From the NCBI GenBank assembly GCA_900768995.1, contig CAAGEZ010000035.1, forward strand, positions 1 to 21,915: a stretch of 21,915 nt of DNA, written 5' to 3'. This document shows positions 15,639 to 21,915 of this stretch, piece after piece. Origin of the DNA: Oscillospiraceae bacterium. GTDB taxonomy: Bacteria; Bacillota; Clostridia; Oscillospirales; Ruminococcaceae. Within the stretch, counting starts at the first letter, position 1. Each line of letters starts with the position of its first letter. Position numbers and translations under genes: made by a program. The notes beneath the pieces were generated by a model, which was given only the letters and a program-made list of their open reading frames with translations, was not told the DNA's origin and did not search any database.

Positions 15639-17525
15639 TTACGCATTAATGGGCATCTGATCCGTCAGAGGGCTCTGTTCTGTTACCTGCATAAGGTATT
15701 CGCGGTCTGCTGATAAGGCTTTAAGAAGTATTTCCAGGGACTTAAAGTTCTGAGCAGTTTCCTCAGGAGACTTGCCCGGCATCAGATCGTTTAGCTCCGG
15801 AAAGTATTTTATAACCAGCTGACCTATAGTGTAGCAACGTCGGTTTATAATACTTTGAGCATACTTTTTCCTATTGCTTTCTTCAATTCTGCGCTGAATA
15901 TCAGCATTAGATGCGTGCCTTATGGCATTTTGTACTCTTTCTTCTACCGTTTTCATCTCTATCTTCTCCTCAGTAAAAAATTTGTGGTTGATGGGTTTTG
16001 TTATAGTAACATTTGTTTCCGGGACAGATATTATTTCATCTGTAACATCAGCTAAATGTACTGCTTTCACTTTGAGGATAATTCTCTCTTTTGGACTGCT
16101 GTAAAGCTTATCTGAAAGGTCGTGACATTGGTATTTTCTGACAAACTTTGTTCCGAACGGCGTAATAAAAACTATGTCGTTCAAGCTTGCAAAAAGGTGA
16201 GGAGCAATTACCCAATCGGTTATTTCAGACCATTGCTTGCTGTATCCGCTTGAATCGCCAAAAGCATCAGAATGCTCACTTGAATTGTATTGAGCATGTT
16301 TCTCTGTACCAGCCATTCGTGACAGGTACTCTTGTGTATCCGGATCATTTGCACCCAGAACAGCTTTGAAAGAACAGTTGTCGAGAATAATTCGGCGGTC
16401 ATAATCCCCGTAAACCTTGTCTAACTGTGCCAAACTTTGTACAATAAGGCAAATGGTAACGTTCTTACTGCGAAGAGTTGATATGGCATGAGGTAAAATC
16501 TCCAGTTTTCCTAGGCTTGCCAGCTCGTCCATCATCAGTAGTGTAGGAACCATTTGCCTACTATCATCAGTATGCTTGTCCGGACGCCTCATTAAGTGAT
16601 GAATAAGTTGTGTAAACATCACGTTCAGCGCACTGCCCCAATGATACAGACGGTCTTCGGGAATCTTCAGAAATATATTATATTGCTCAAGATCAGCCCA
16701 GGAGAAACACTTTGCTCCCTCGACTTCACCACGGAAAGCATGACCGAAGCAAGGATCCGTTGCAAAACAGGATAAACTGTTGCGAATGCCACGGCCGATG
16801 GCAGCTTGCTGCTCCGGTTTCAGCAGACCAATATCCCCTAAAATCATTTGAGCAATCCTATCAGCACTGGTGGAAATTTGATGATATAAATTGCTGAAAG
16901 GGCTGACTGAGATAAGGCATGCTGCTTCTGAGAAGCTTAGCCCCAAATTATAATAGTAAATTAGGGCAGCTGTCAATACTTCACGTTCGCTGTCAGGCCA
17001 GAATTTATCCGAAATATTCGGATTTTCGCAGATAAGCGAATGCGCAATCTCGCGGATGTTGGCAACAGTATTGACCTTGGCATCTGCCTTGATCCAACCA
17101 AAAATATCATAAGACGGACTTTGGGGATCTGAAGAATCGAAGATCAGGTACGGACGTGCAACCAGCTCTTTATCGTACAACTTCACATAATGGTCGGAAA
17201 GTTCTCCCTTTATGTCCACGGCGCAGACCGCACCCTTATAAGTTTTCAGTGAAGGCTTGGCAATTCCCAGGGACTTACCTGCCCCACTTCCCCCTATTAT
17301 CACCACGTGCCCGTCTGTGTCCTGTGGGATGCCAACGTATGAATCGCTGCTGTCATTATAGGGTAACCCGATGAAAAGACCACTTGCTTCCAAAATCATC
17401 TTTATTTTTGCGTAATCTGTTATATTCGGTGTGTGTGAAGCGTTGTCAGAGGAAAGCATTTTGATTTTATCCTCAAGATTGTCGATTCTGGCATCCAAAA
17501 GATCAATTTGTTCTTGCTTATTCAT
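15639..17525 (-). CDS. Type IV coupling protein (VirD4/TraG family) without a membrane anchor
   Basis: Coupling proteins are ATPases that bring the relaxase-DNA complex to the secretion channel. The 628-residue protein has Walker A GGSGAGKS at 78-85, VCAVDIKGELSDHY just after it, and Walker B with LLMMDELASLGKLEILP at about 325-340. IVQSLAQLDKVYG and LDNCSFKAVLGANDPDTQ follow; these are TraG/VirD4 signatures. The N-terminus is a short coiled coil (MNKQEQIDLLDARIDNLEDK) and has none of the usual two membrane helices. A helical extension of about 130 residues follows the ATPase. The ATG at 17523-17525 is chosen because GGAGG is eight bases upstream; the frame stays open upstream to 17807 but that part does not look coding. 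The relaxase gene follows. Confidence 0.92.
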   Translation of the reverse strand: MNKQEQIDLLDARIDNLEDKIKMLSSDNASHTPNITDYAKIKMILEASGLFIGLPYNDSSDSYVGIPQDTDGHVVIIGGSGAGKSLGIAKPSLKTYKGAVCAVDIKGELSDHYVKLYDKELVARPYLIFDSSDPQSPSYDIFGWIKADAKVNTVANIREIAHSLICENPNISDKFWPDSEREVLTAALIYYYNLGLSFSEAACLISVSPFSNLYHQISTSADRIAQMILGDIGLLKPEQQAAIGRGIRNSLSCFATDPCFGHAFRGEVEGAKCFSWADLEQYNIFLKIPEDRLYHWGSALNVMFTQLIHHLMRRPDKHTDDSRQMVPTLLMMDELASLGKLEILPHAISTLRSKNVTICLIVQSLAQLDKVYGDYDRRIILDNCSFKAVLGANDPDTQEYLSRMAGTEKHAQYNSSEHSDAFGDSSGYSKQWSEITDWVIAPHLFASLNDIVFITPFGTKFVRKYQCHDLSDKLYSSPKERIILKVKAVHLADVTDEIISVPETNVTITKPINHKFFTEEKIEMKTVEERVQNAIRHASNADIQRRIEESNRKKYAQSIINRRCYTIGQLVIKYFPELNDLMPGKSPEETAQNFKSLEILLKALSADREYLMQVTEQSPLTDQMPINA

Positions 17526-17864
17526 TATCAAACCTCCAATCAAAAAAAAGAAACAACACGTGTTATAGGGCCGCTTTAAATGCGGACAAAAATATCGTTC
17601 ACGTTTTTCAGCATATTCAGGTGTCATACTACAGGCAGAACTTAATGGGGGTCGCCCGATGACTTTATTATATCTTAACATATTCATTCTCATAATGCAT
17701 TTGCAGAAAAACGGTTTTTCTCTCGAATAAAGCTTTTTGATAAGAATTAACATTTTTAAAATACAAATTACATAATATTTTAAAGATATAAAAAGGCTTC
17801 CCAGCAACTTATGCCAGGAAACCTACATTTATGATGTGATATATACTATATTTATATAGATTTT
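17526..17864. other. Gene-free stretch upstream of the coupling-protein gene
   Basis: No gene is supported here. It holds a palindrome AACACGTGTT (17555-17564), a CCGC/GCGG leader hairpin (17571-17585), and a minus-strand TATAAT (17667-17672) as probable -10 of the coupling-protein gene with a weak -35. It also holds a 17-base palindrome AGAAAAAC-G-GTTTTTCT (17705-17721) just upstream of that promoter, possibly an operator. The terminator of the upstream gene is at 17794-17824. Confidence 0.45.
17794..17824 (-). terminator. Strand-specific terminator of the 530-residue gene
   Basis: In minus-strand RNA 17812-17824 pairs with 17794-17806 over 13 positions, three of them G-U, with a 5-base loop. 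TTTTTATAT follows. On the plus strand the same positions are C/A mismatches, which fixes the orientation. It lies about 40 bases past the stop codon of the 530-residue gene. Confidence 0.8.
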
Positions 17865-19457
17865 TTAGCAGTGGAAGAATTCTGAAAGCTTCAAAAATTC
17901 TTTGATGGTGTTAATAAGCTCATATGGGAGGTAGCGTTTTGTGGATTTTGCAGGATTATCACTATTTGCGCTTGCTTTTACTTTTGCGTCGGCATTTGAG
18001 ATTATTTCCCATAGCCTATCATTGACTTTGTGCATCTGAAACACTTTATAATCGTTCATAAGAAAATTACTCAATTCATCACTATTACTGCAGTCATACA
18101 CCGCCATTGATTCAAAAGAAGTAATTAATGAAGATCGAATACGCTGGTATGTCTTAAACTGACTTATGTAAAATTCATCCAATATATCTACATATTCGGT
18201 GAACATATATTCGTATAGTAAACACAATAGTTCGATTGAAAATCCAAAATATATGAAGTTTTGTGTAACTTCAACAAGCAAATGAAACAGAACTTTTCTT
18301 TCAATCACGTACTTCTTGTTTCCGTAGAAGTCTTCAATGAACGTAGTAATGAACGAACCAGGTATTTTATCATTTTCCGATAAATACTCTGACAGGTTAT
18401 TTAGGTATTTTTCAATAAAACTTTGACTATACAGTTCAAGCAGTTCCATTCTTGCTTGTATCATCTTAGTTGCAAAGTATCTGACTGAATTAACATCCGG
18501 AAAGCTAAGCCTTATTTTTGCGAATGGGCTGAATTTGTCAATTGGATGTGATGAATATAGATCCAGAGTGAGTATTGAAAGAAATTTTGATACATCAGGG
18601 TGTTGTAGCTCCTGTGTTAACTCCAGTAATCTTTTATCAAAAAAATGTTTCATAGATACCTTTTTGGTTGATAACTTGTAAAGTTCAGATGACAATGCTA
18701 AAAACAAGTCAATTCGTTTATAGGACTCAATAAAATAATACCTTATTGTCCTATCAAATTTGTCTTTTGATGTAGCTTTGTCATCAAAGTGCATCCATTC
18801 ATTAATAAGTTTATTATACTCATTCAGACTTTGTGTTATTTCAGTATCGGTATTGTTACCCATTTTTTTGTTAAGTTTTCTATTGTACTGCTTGGCTGTG
18901 AGCAATGACCTATTACCATTAATGTAACAGTAATCCCAAATCAGCTTATGGTTTTCCTTGCAGTTATTGATGGGACCAATGAATTTTTGATTCCAAGTAT
19001 CTCTCTTTTCTTCTGTGGCAATATGTTTTTTTGCAAATCTGGTAACTCTGTCATATACTGATCTGCGAAAGGCTACTTCATCAGTATAATCTTTGGAGTA
19101 ATTACTGTAGTAATACCCATACAAAAATGCACATAAATTATCTGAATATTCATTTACATTCAATGGTGGTTCAGAATTTATATAGTTTTTGCAGATAATA
19201 TCTACAGCCGTCTGATTTACAATATATGAAGCAATATCATCAGGTAATTTATCAGGTAATTCATCACTGTAGTCTGATACAATAATAGCCCCCGGTAGTA
19301 ACCGCTGCAATTGTTCTATCAGTTCAGTTACACATTTTACTCTGGGATTGTCACTTTCAGAATCAATATTCAGTACACCTGTTACTGGTCGAAGCTTAAG
19401 GATATTATTCTTTTCCCATGTAGTAGTTGGTGCATTATTTTCTTTCATATCTGACAT
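17865..19457 (-). CDS. Protein of unknown function, 530 residues, AT-rich cargo gene
   Basis: I do not recognise this protein. The ATG at 19455-19457 has AGGAGG about eight bases upstream. The frame ends at 17865 and is followed by a terminator, and a strong promoter precedes it, so it is a complete stand-alone unit. Base composition is near 33% GC by eye, clearly below the chromosome (about 50%) and below the neighbouring transfer genes. The protein reads as soluble and mostly helical, rich in Tyr, Phe, Asn and Lys. It has no signal peptide and no clear membrane segment; a hydrophobic patch near residues 370-400 contains charged residues. There is no Walker motif, nuclease signature or zinc cluster. 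An RxxxxH stretch (RFAKKH, 140-145) is probably chance. A cargo role such as phage defence or regulation is possible, but nothing in the sequence proves it. Confidence 0.85.
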   Translation of the reverse strand: MSDMKENNAPTTTWEKNNILKLRPVTGVLNIDSESDNPRVKCVTELIEQLQRLLPGAIIVSDYSDELPDKLPDDIASYIVNQTAVDIICKNYINSEPPLNVNEYSDNLCAFLYGYYYSNYSKDYTDEVAFRRSVYDRVTRFAKKHIATEEKRDTWNQKFIGPINNCKENHKLIWDYCYINGNRSLLTAKQYNRKLNKKMGNNTDTEITQSLNEYNKLINEWMHFDDKATSKDKFDRTIRYYFIESYKRIDLFLALSSELYKLSTKKVSMKHFFDKRLLELTQELQHPDVSKFLSILTLDLYSSHPIDKFSPFAKIRLSFPDVNSVRYFATKMIQARMELLELYSQSFIEKYLNNLSEYLSENDKIPGSFITTFIEDFYGNKKYVIERKVLFHLLVEVTQNFIYFGFSIELLCLLYEYMFTEYVDILDEFYISQFKTYQRIRSSLITSFESMAVYDCSNSDELSNFLMNDYKVFQMHKVNDRLWEIISNADAKVKASANSDNPAKSTKRYLPYELINTIKEFLKLSEFFHC

Positions 19458-19496
19458 TTGCTCAACCTCCTATAAATGGTAATGTTCTAATACAGA

Positions 19497-19536
19497 TACA
19501 ATTGATTGACTAAGATGCTCTATATCAATAATTGTA
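19497..19536. repeat. Operator-like inverted repeat overlapping the -10 box
   Basis: TACAATTGATTGA (19497-19509) and TCAATAATTGTA (19525-19536) are inverted copies of 12 bases, with one extra G in the first arm. The second arm contains the whole -10 box of the 530-residue gene. Binding of a repressor here would block that promoter. Confidence 0.5.
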
Positions 19537-19559
19537 TTCCATTTTAGTGAATTTGTCAA
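19531..19559 (-). promoter_or_regulatory. Promoter of the 530-residue gene
   Basis: On the minus strand TTGACA (19554-19559) and TACAAT (19531-19536) are 17 bases apart, close to consensus. The leader to the ATG is about 67 bases. Confidence 0.8.
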
Positions 19560-19570
19560 TAATGATGATT

Positions 19571-19731
19571 TTCGTGCAATTTTTTGAGACGAGAAAAGAA
19601 TATGAACTGGTAATGTAATTATACACATACGAGATCAAAAAATTGCACGAAGAAACTATCAGGCATATATTAACTGCGCAGATGAGAGAACTCGTCTCTA
19701 TCTCGGAAAACGTGTTCTCTCATCGCACGCA
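19571..19731. repeat. Structured non-coding block with three inverted repeats
   Basis: Repeat 1 is a perfect 17-base pair of arms, TTCGTGCAATTTTTTGA (19571-19587) with its complement at 19635-19651, around a 47-base loop. Repeat 2 is a perfect 11-base pair, GATGAGAGAAC (19681-19691) with GTTCTCTCATC (19714-19724), plus outer TGCG/CGCA. Repeat 3 joins the two: GAGACGAG (19586-19593) is complementary to CTCGTCTC (19691-19698). A minus-strand TATAAT lies in the first loop (19618-19623). No protein frame fits. It separates the recombination genes from the 530-residue gene. It could be a transfer or replication origin, a regulatory RNA, or a relic of a small inverted-repeat element. Confidence 0.6.
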
Positions 19732-19798
19732 AATTTTATTAATGATAATTATGTATTTTAAAGCAATAGGAGATTATTGATAGTGGCATTAGCTGCTT
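19732..19798. other. AT-rich spacer downstream of the Cys-rich gene
   Basis: This short stretch holds only an AAAGCA/TGCTTT pair of arms with a long loop and no clear terminator. Together with the structured block and the promoter to its left it makes up the 341-base gene-free interval 19458-19798. Confidence 0.3.
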
Positions 19799-20401
19799 TT
19801 ATCCCGTAGCCTTATTGATTATGCAGGTATCATTGGAAGCCATTATCTCCATAAAGCTTTTGCTGAAGTCATTAGCTTTTGAAGCTTCATTAGGAGGCAG
19901 AACACTTGCCGCTTCGAAATTGTAGATAGAGTAAGGCTGACCTGATTTGTTGGTTGTCTTAGAAAGGGTTATCTTAGTTATCACACTTGATATAGGTATC
20001 ATCTTGCTTATGAGCCTTGTAAGGTAACGCTGAAAGATGACCTTGCTTGAAACAGGAATACGTACTATTATAGGCATTATATTTCCGGGACGAAGCATAA
20101 ATAAAGATACAGATTCCTTGCAGGCTTTTGCATTGCTTTCACCGTCCTTAGAGCCATAGGTGTTATAAGGACAGCTGCAGCAGGCTTTCCCATCGAAAGA
20201 GATGATGCTGTCTTTGCTGTAGCAGGCAGGAGGAGTGCCCTCGACAGGATCTGATGTTTCCCAGTATGCTCTTGGTGTAGTGTAGTCGAGGATTATACCT
20301 GTTATAGATTTCACAGCTTCATCACCTGATATACCGGGGACAGTGAAGACAGTAGCTCCTCCTGAGGGTGCCTTTACCGTATCAAAGAGCTGTAATGACA
20401 A
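19799..20401 (-). CDS. Cys-rich putative recombination or ssDNA-binding protein, main part of a frameshifted gene
   Basis: The 200-residue frame begins at a TTG (20399-20401) with no ribosome site. It contains APSGGATVFTVPG, TTPRAYWE, and a cysteine cluster (Cys60, 74, 75, 77 and 94 in PPACYS, KACCSCPYNTYGS and KACKES) that may bind zinc. A conserved-looking LRPGNIMPIIVRIPVSSK follows. It resembles proteins I remember from phages and mobile elements near exonuclease and annealing genes, but I cannot name a proven function. In its frame the sequence continues upstream as YLKQNLKNQPLSLQLFDTVK. This joins smoothly to the end of the small upstream frame (ALAGNTID) if one base is restored near 20433. 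I infer that a single-base deletion split one gene, or that frameshifting joins the parts. Confidence 0.65.
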   Translation of the reverse strand: MSLQLFDTVKAPSGGATVFTVPGISGDEAVKSITGIILDYTTPRAYWETSDPVEGTPPACYSKDSIISFDGKACCSCPYNTYGSKDGESNAKACKESVSLFMLRPGNIMPIIVRIPVSSKVIFQRYLTRLISKMIPISSVITKITLSKTTNKSGQPYSIYNFEAASVLPPNEASKANDFSKSFMEIMASNDTCIINKATG

Positions 20402-20412
20402 CGGCTGATTTT

Positions 20413-20577
20413 TTAAATTCTGCTTAAGATATCAATAGTGTTTCCTGCAAGAGCTACATACTCCTGATTTGAGCTTAAAGAGGTTTCCGAATTATTTGAC
20501 ATAGTTTTATTCTCCTTTTCCCGAGTTATATATTCAAATCTGCTGTTGAGCTTGCTTTTTAGCTGTTCTGAGTTCAT
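20413..20577 (-). CDS. Short frame upstream of the Cys-rich gene, probably its N-terminal part
   Basis: The frame is 54 codons from the ATG at 20575-20577. A second in-frame ATG lies at 20500-20502 (MSNNSETSLSSNQEYVALAG). Both starts have good ribosome sites: AAGGCGG and AAAGGAG, each about nine bases upstream. It begins four bases after the exonuclease stop, so it is coupled to that gene. It ends NTIDILSRI, but a -1 shift after GAT gives NTID-YLKQNLKNQP and enters the Cys-rich frame. The part from 20502 is probably the true N-terminus of that protein; the part before it may be an extension or a separate tiny peptide. Its function is unknown. Confidence 0.55.
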   Translation of the reverse strand: MNSEQLKSKLNSRFEYITREKENKTMSNNSETSLSSNQEYVALAGNTIDILSRI

Positions 20578-20581
20578 AGTA

Positions 20582-21520
20582 TTAAACCGCCTTAATTGAG
20601 AATTTTCTGTATGATATCCTATTGACATATTTCTTGTATAGATCAGGATACTCAGCCCTTAGTGATTTGCTGTCGAGACGTTCCTGAAATATACTTTTCC
20701 AGGATATTATCCTGTTTTCCGAAATACCATTCTCATTGTCTCCAAGCATCTCCTTTAACAGGTTTTCTGCCCTCTGTCTCCGTTCAGCTGCTTCATTGAG
20801 TATTGCAGTTTCCTTGTCATATTCTTTTATCAGAACATCTGCTTCTGGCGGCAATATTATCCGTGACTGAGGAATGCTTTCGGGATATCTGTCGGACAGG
20901 AATTTTTCATATGCTTCCGAGCCGTCAAGGGGTGGGGGAGTATTATTGACTATATGCTCCCAGAAATCAGCTTCAAGATGTATAAGCATCTCTATAATTT
21001 CATCATCACGTTCGATATACTTCCATTTGAACGTGTTTCCCCCAATAAGTACGGCGATGAAAGTTCCTTTATACCCGGTTACTGACATATAGTGCTGTAT
21101 CTGCAGCATATACTCAGCGGGTATGCTGTTCTCCCATTCATTTGACTTGTATGCTGATGCTGTCTTAGCTTCAAAGATACAGGTGCCATAGTCGGGGTGC
21201 TCACAGATACCATCAAGATTAGCCTGCATAAATGTGTGCTCTTCACTCTGCAAAAGCTGTTTGACAAGCTTAACTTCGATACCTGTGCGCTTTGTGAACT
21301 CAGACCTTACCACCGGTTCAAGCTGAGTTCCCCAGTAAGCTGCTTCACCTGCTTCCTGATACGGGAGCTGACCTGTTTTCTCAAGCCATAATTCAACAGG
21401 GGATCTGTATTTGTTTATCCCGCACACAACAGATGCATCAGATCCTCCGATACCTGTTTTCCTGTATTCGAGCCACTGTTCATAGGATAGATTATTTGTA
21501 TCAACTACTGCCTTTGCCAT
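20582..21520 (-). CDS. YqaJ-type (lambda exonuclease-like) recombination nuclease
   Basis: This family degrades one strand of a DNA end so that an annealing protein can pair the exposed strand. The 312-residue protein shows GIGGSDAS (residues 23-30), WGTQLEPVVRSEF, and the PD-(D/E)xK core with Asp103 in MQANLDGICEH, Glu117 and Lys119 in FEAKTAS. MLQIQHYMSVTG follows as the QxxxY-like helix. The C-terminal part after about residue 200 is helical. The ATG at 21518-21520 is chosen because AAAGGAGG is five bases upstream; eight upstream codons are open but unsupported. It is followed within four bases by the small frame and then the Cys-rich gene, as expected for a recombination module. A RecT-type annealing gene is not seen in the window. 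Confidence 0.92.
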   Translation of the reverse strand: MAKAVVDTNNLSYEQWLEYRKTGIGGSDASVVCGINKYRSPVELWLEKTGQLPYQEAGEAAYWGTQLEPVVRSEFTKRTGIEVKLVKQLLQSEEHTFMQANLDGICEHPDYGTCIFEAKTASAYKSNEWENSIPAEYMLQIQHYMSVTGYKGTFIAVLIGGNTFKWKYIERDDEIIEMLIHLEADFWEHIVNNTPPPLDGSEAYEKFLSDRYPESIPQSRIILPPEADVLIKEYDKETAILNEAAERRQRAENLLKEMLGDNENGISENRIISWKSIFQERLDSKSLRAEYPDLYKKYVNRISYRKFSIKAV

Positions 21521-21581
21521 TGCGTCCTCCTTTCTGTTTTGCATAGGCTGCTGCCAACTTTTTACAGCTTACAAACAAAAA

Positions 21582-21612
21582 CACCGAGCCCCCGCTAATG
21601 GGGACATCGGTG
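21582..21612 (-). terminator. Terminator after the 48-residue gene
   Basis: On the minus strand CACCGA pairs with TCGGTG and CCCC with GGGG, with a small internal loop. TTTTTGTTTG follows. It lies nine bases past the small gene's stop and separates it from the exonuclease gene. Confidence 0.78.
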
Positions 21613-21621
21613 CTTGACTTG

Positions 21622-21768
21622 TTACGAGCTGCCTGCGTGCTCATCGTTCCACATATCTTCAATAAAACTCAGCTCAGTATCACACTCAAAGCTTGCTATT
21701 GCTTTTGTAATAACATAAGCTATCGTCAGTGATAACAAAACTGCATCGAATATTCTTTTCTTGGACAT
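21622..21768 (-). CDS. Small protein (48 residues) with one predicted membrane helix
   Basis: The frame from the ATG at 21766-21768 reads MSKKRIFDAVLLSLTIAYVI and ends in an acidic tail (FIEDMWNDEHAGSS). AAAGGAGGG lies about six bases upstream and a good terminator follows, so it looks like a real gene. The basic start, hydrophobic residues 8-26 and acidic tail suggest a single-span membrane peptide. The family is unknown. It is the most upstream gene seen in the accessory region. Confidence 0.68.
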   Translation of the reverse strand: MSKKRIFDAVLLSLTIAYVITKAIASFECDTELSFIEDMWNDEHAGSS

Positions 21769-21915
21769 AGCCTACCCTCCTTTCATTGTATACGAGTAGC
21801 CTTGAGCAAAACACCGCAAACAAAGAAATAAAGCGGGATTGCAAGACATAATAAAACAAAAAATCACTATAAAATATAGAAACAGCCAACCAACTTTGGT
21901 ATAATTAAATTGTAC
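21769..21915. other. AT-rich right edge of the window
   Basis: No gene is supported here. A weak minus-strand promoter (TTGGTT and TATAGT, about 16 bases apart) could serve the 48-residue gene. A TGG-extended TATAAT on the plus strand (21897-21905) could fire out of the window to the right. Confidence 0.25.

Noticed and set aside
15601..15640. Firm assignment of oriT beside the relaxase
   Set aside because: The hairpin is suggestive but I see no known nic-site consensus, so I list it only as a repeat.
17526..17807. In-frame N-terminal extension of the coupling protein, with hydrophobic runs
   Set aside because: A GGAGG site is well placed before the ATG at 17525. The extension contains the likely -10 box and palindromes, and its residues look like translated AT-rich intergenic DNA.
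19020..19040. RxxxxH (RFAKKH) in the 530-residue protein as a HEPN nuclease motif
   Set aside because: The motif is short and common by chance. No other HEPN feature is visible and it is far from the usual C-terminal helix position.
21686..21889. Hydrophobic open frame on the minus strand at the right edge
   Set aside because: It starts at a TTG without a ribosome site and overlaps, in another frame, the better supported 48-residue gene.
14180..21915. CRISPR array or tRNA attachment gene in the accessory region
   Set aside because: No regularly spaced direct repeats and no cloverleaf-type sequence were found on either strand by eye.

Overview
The window looks like a piece of a Clostridia genome, most like Ruminococcus/Oscillospiraceae. 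This rests on protein style, AAAGGAG-type ribosome sites, TTGACA/TATAAT promoters with TGn extensions, and a chromosomal part near 50% GC by eye. It has two halves. Positions 1-12463 are ordinary chromosome. Positions 12478-21915 are a mobile, mostly AT-richer accessory region whose right end lies outside the window.

Chromosomal half, minus strand. A compact run of eight genes reads speD - speA - speE - speB - CLC-type anion transporter - nitroreductase - NUDIX hydrolase - prfB, with gaps or overlaps of a few to about 55 bases. It is bounded by a promoter at 7840-7868 and a terminator at 137-167. The first four genes form a full route from arginine to spermidine: arginine decarboxylase makes agmatine, agmatinase makes putrescine, SAM decarboxylase supplies the aminopropyl donor, and spermidine synthase joins them. 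The speD leader is structured and carries a hairpin followed by a U tract. At the left edge is the start of an IS5-like transposase.

Chromosomal half, plus strand. A MATE efflux pump (TTG start) overlaps a tandem-GNAT acetyltransferase. A separately promoted membrane diguanylate cyclase (Cache-HAMP-PAS-GGDEF) follows and ends at a bidirectional terminator at 12429-12456.

Accessory half, all minus strand. Reading leftward from the right edge: a 48-residue small protein, a YqaJ/lambda-Exo-type nuclease, a Cys-rich putative recombination protein apparently split by a -1 frameshift, a 160-bp non-coding block rich in inverted repeats, a 530-residue AT-rich protein of unknown function with its own strong promoter and terminator, a type IV coupling protein without membrane segments, a short MobA/MobL relaxase, a 47-residue small protein, and a large serine recombinase. 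Relaxase, coupling protein and recombinase suggest an integrative mobilizable element, or one end of a larger conjugative element. No secretion-channel (T4SS) genes are visible here.

The best candidates for something undescribed are the 530-residue protein with its operator-like promoter and the structured block upstream of it. Next are the frameshifted Cys-rich gene and the small proteins beside the recombinase and the nuclease.
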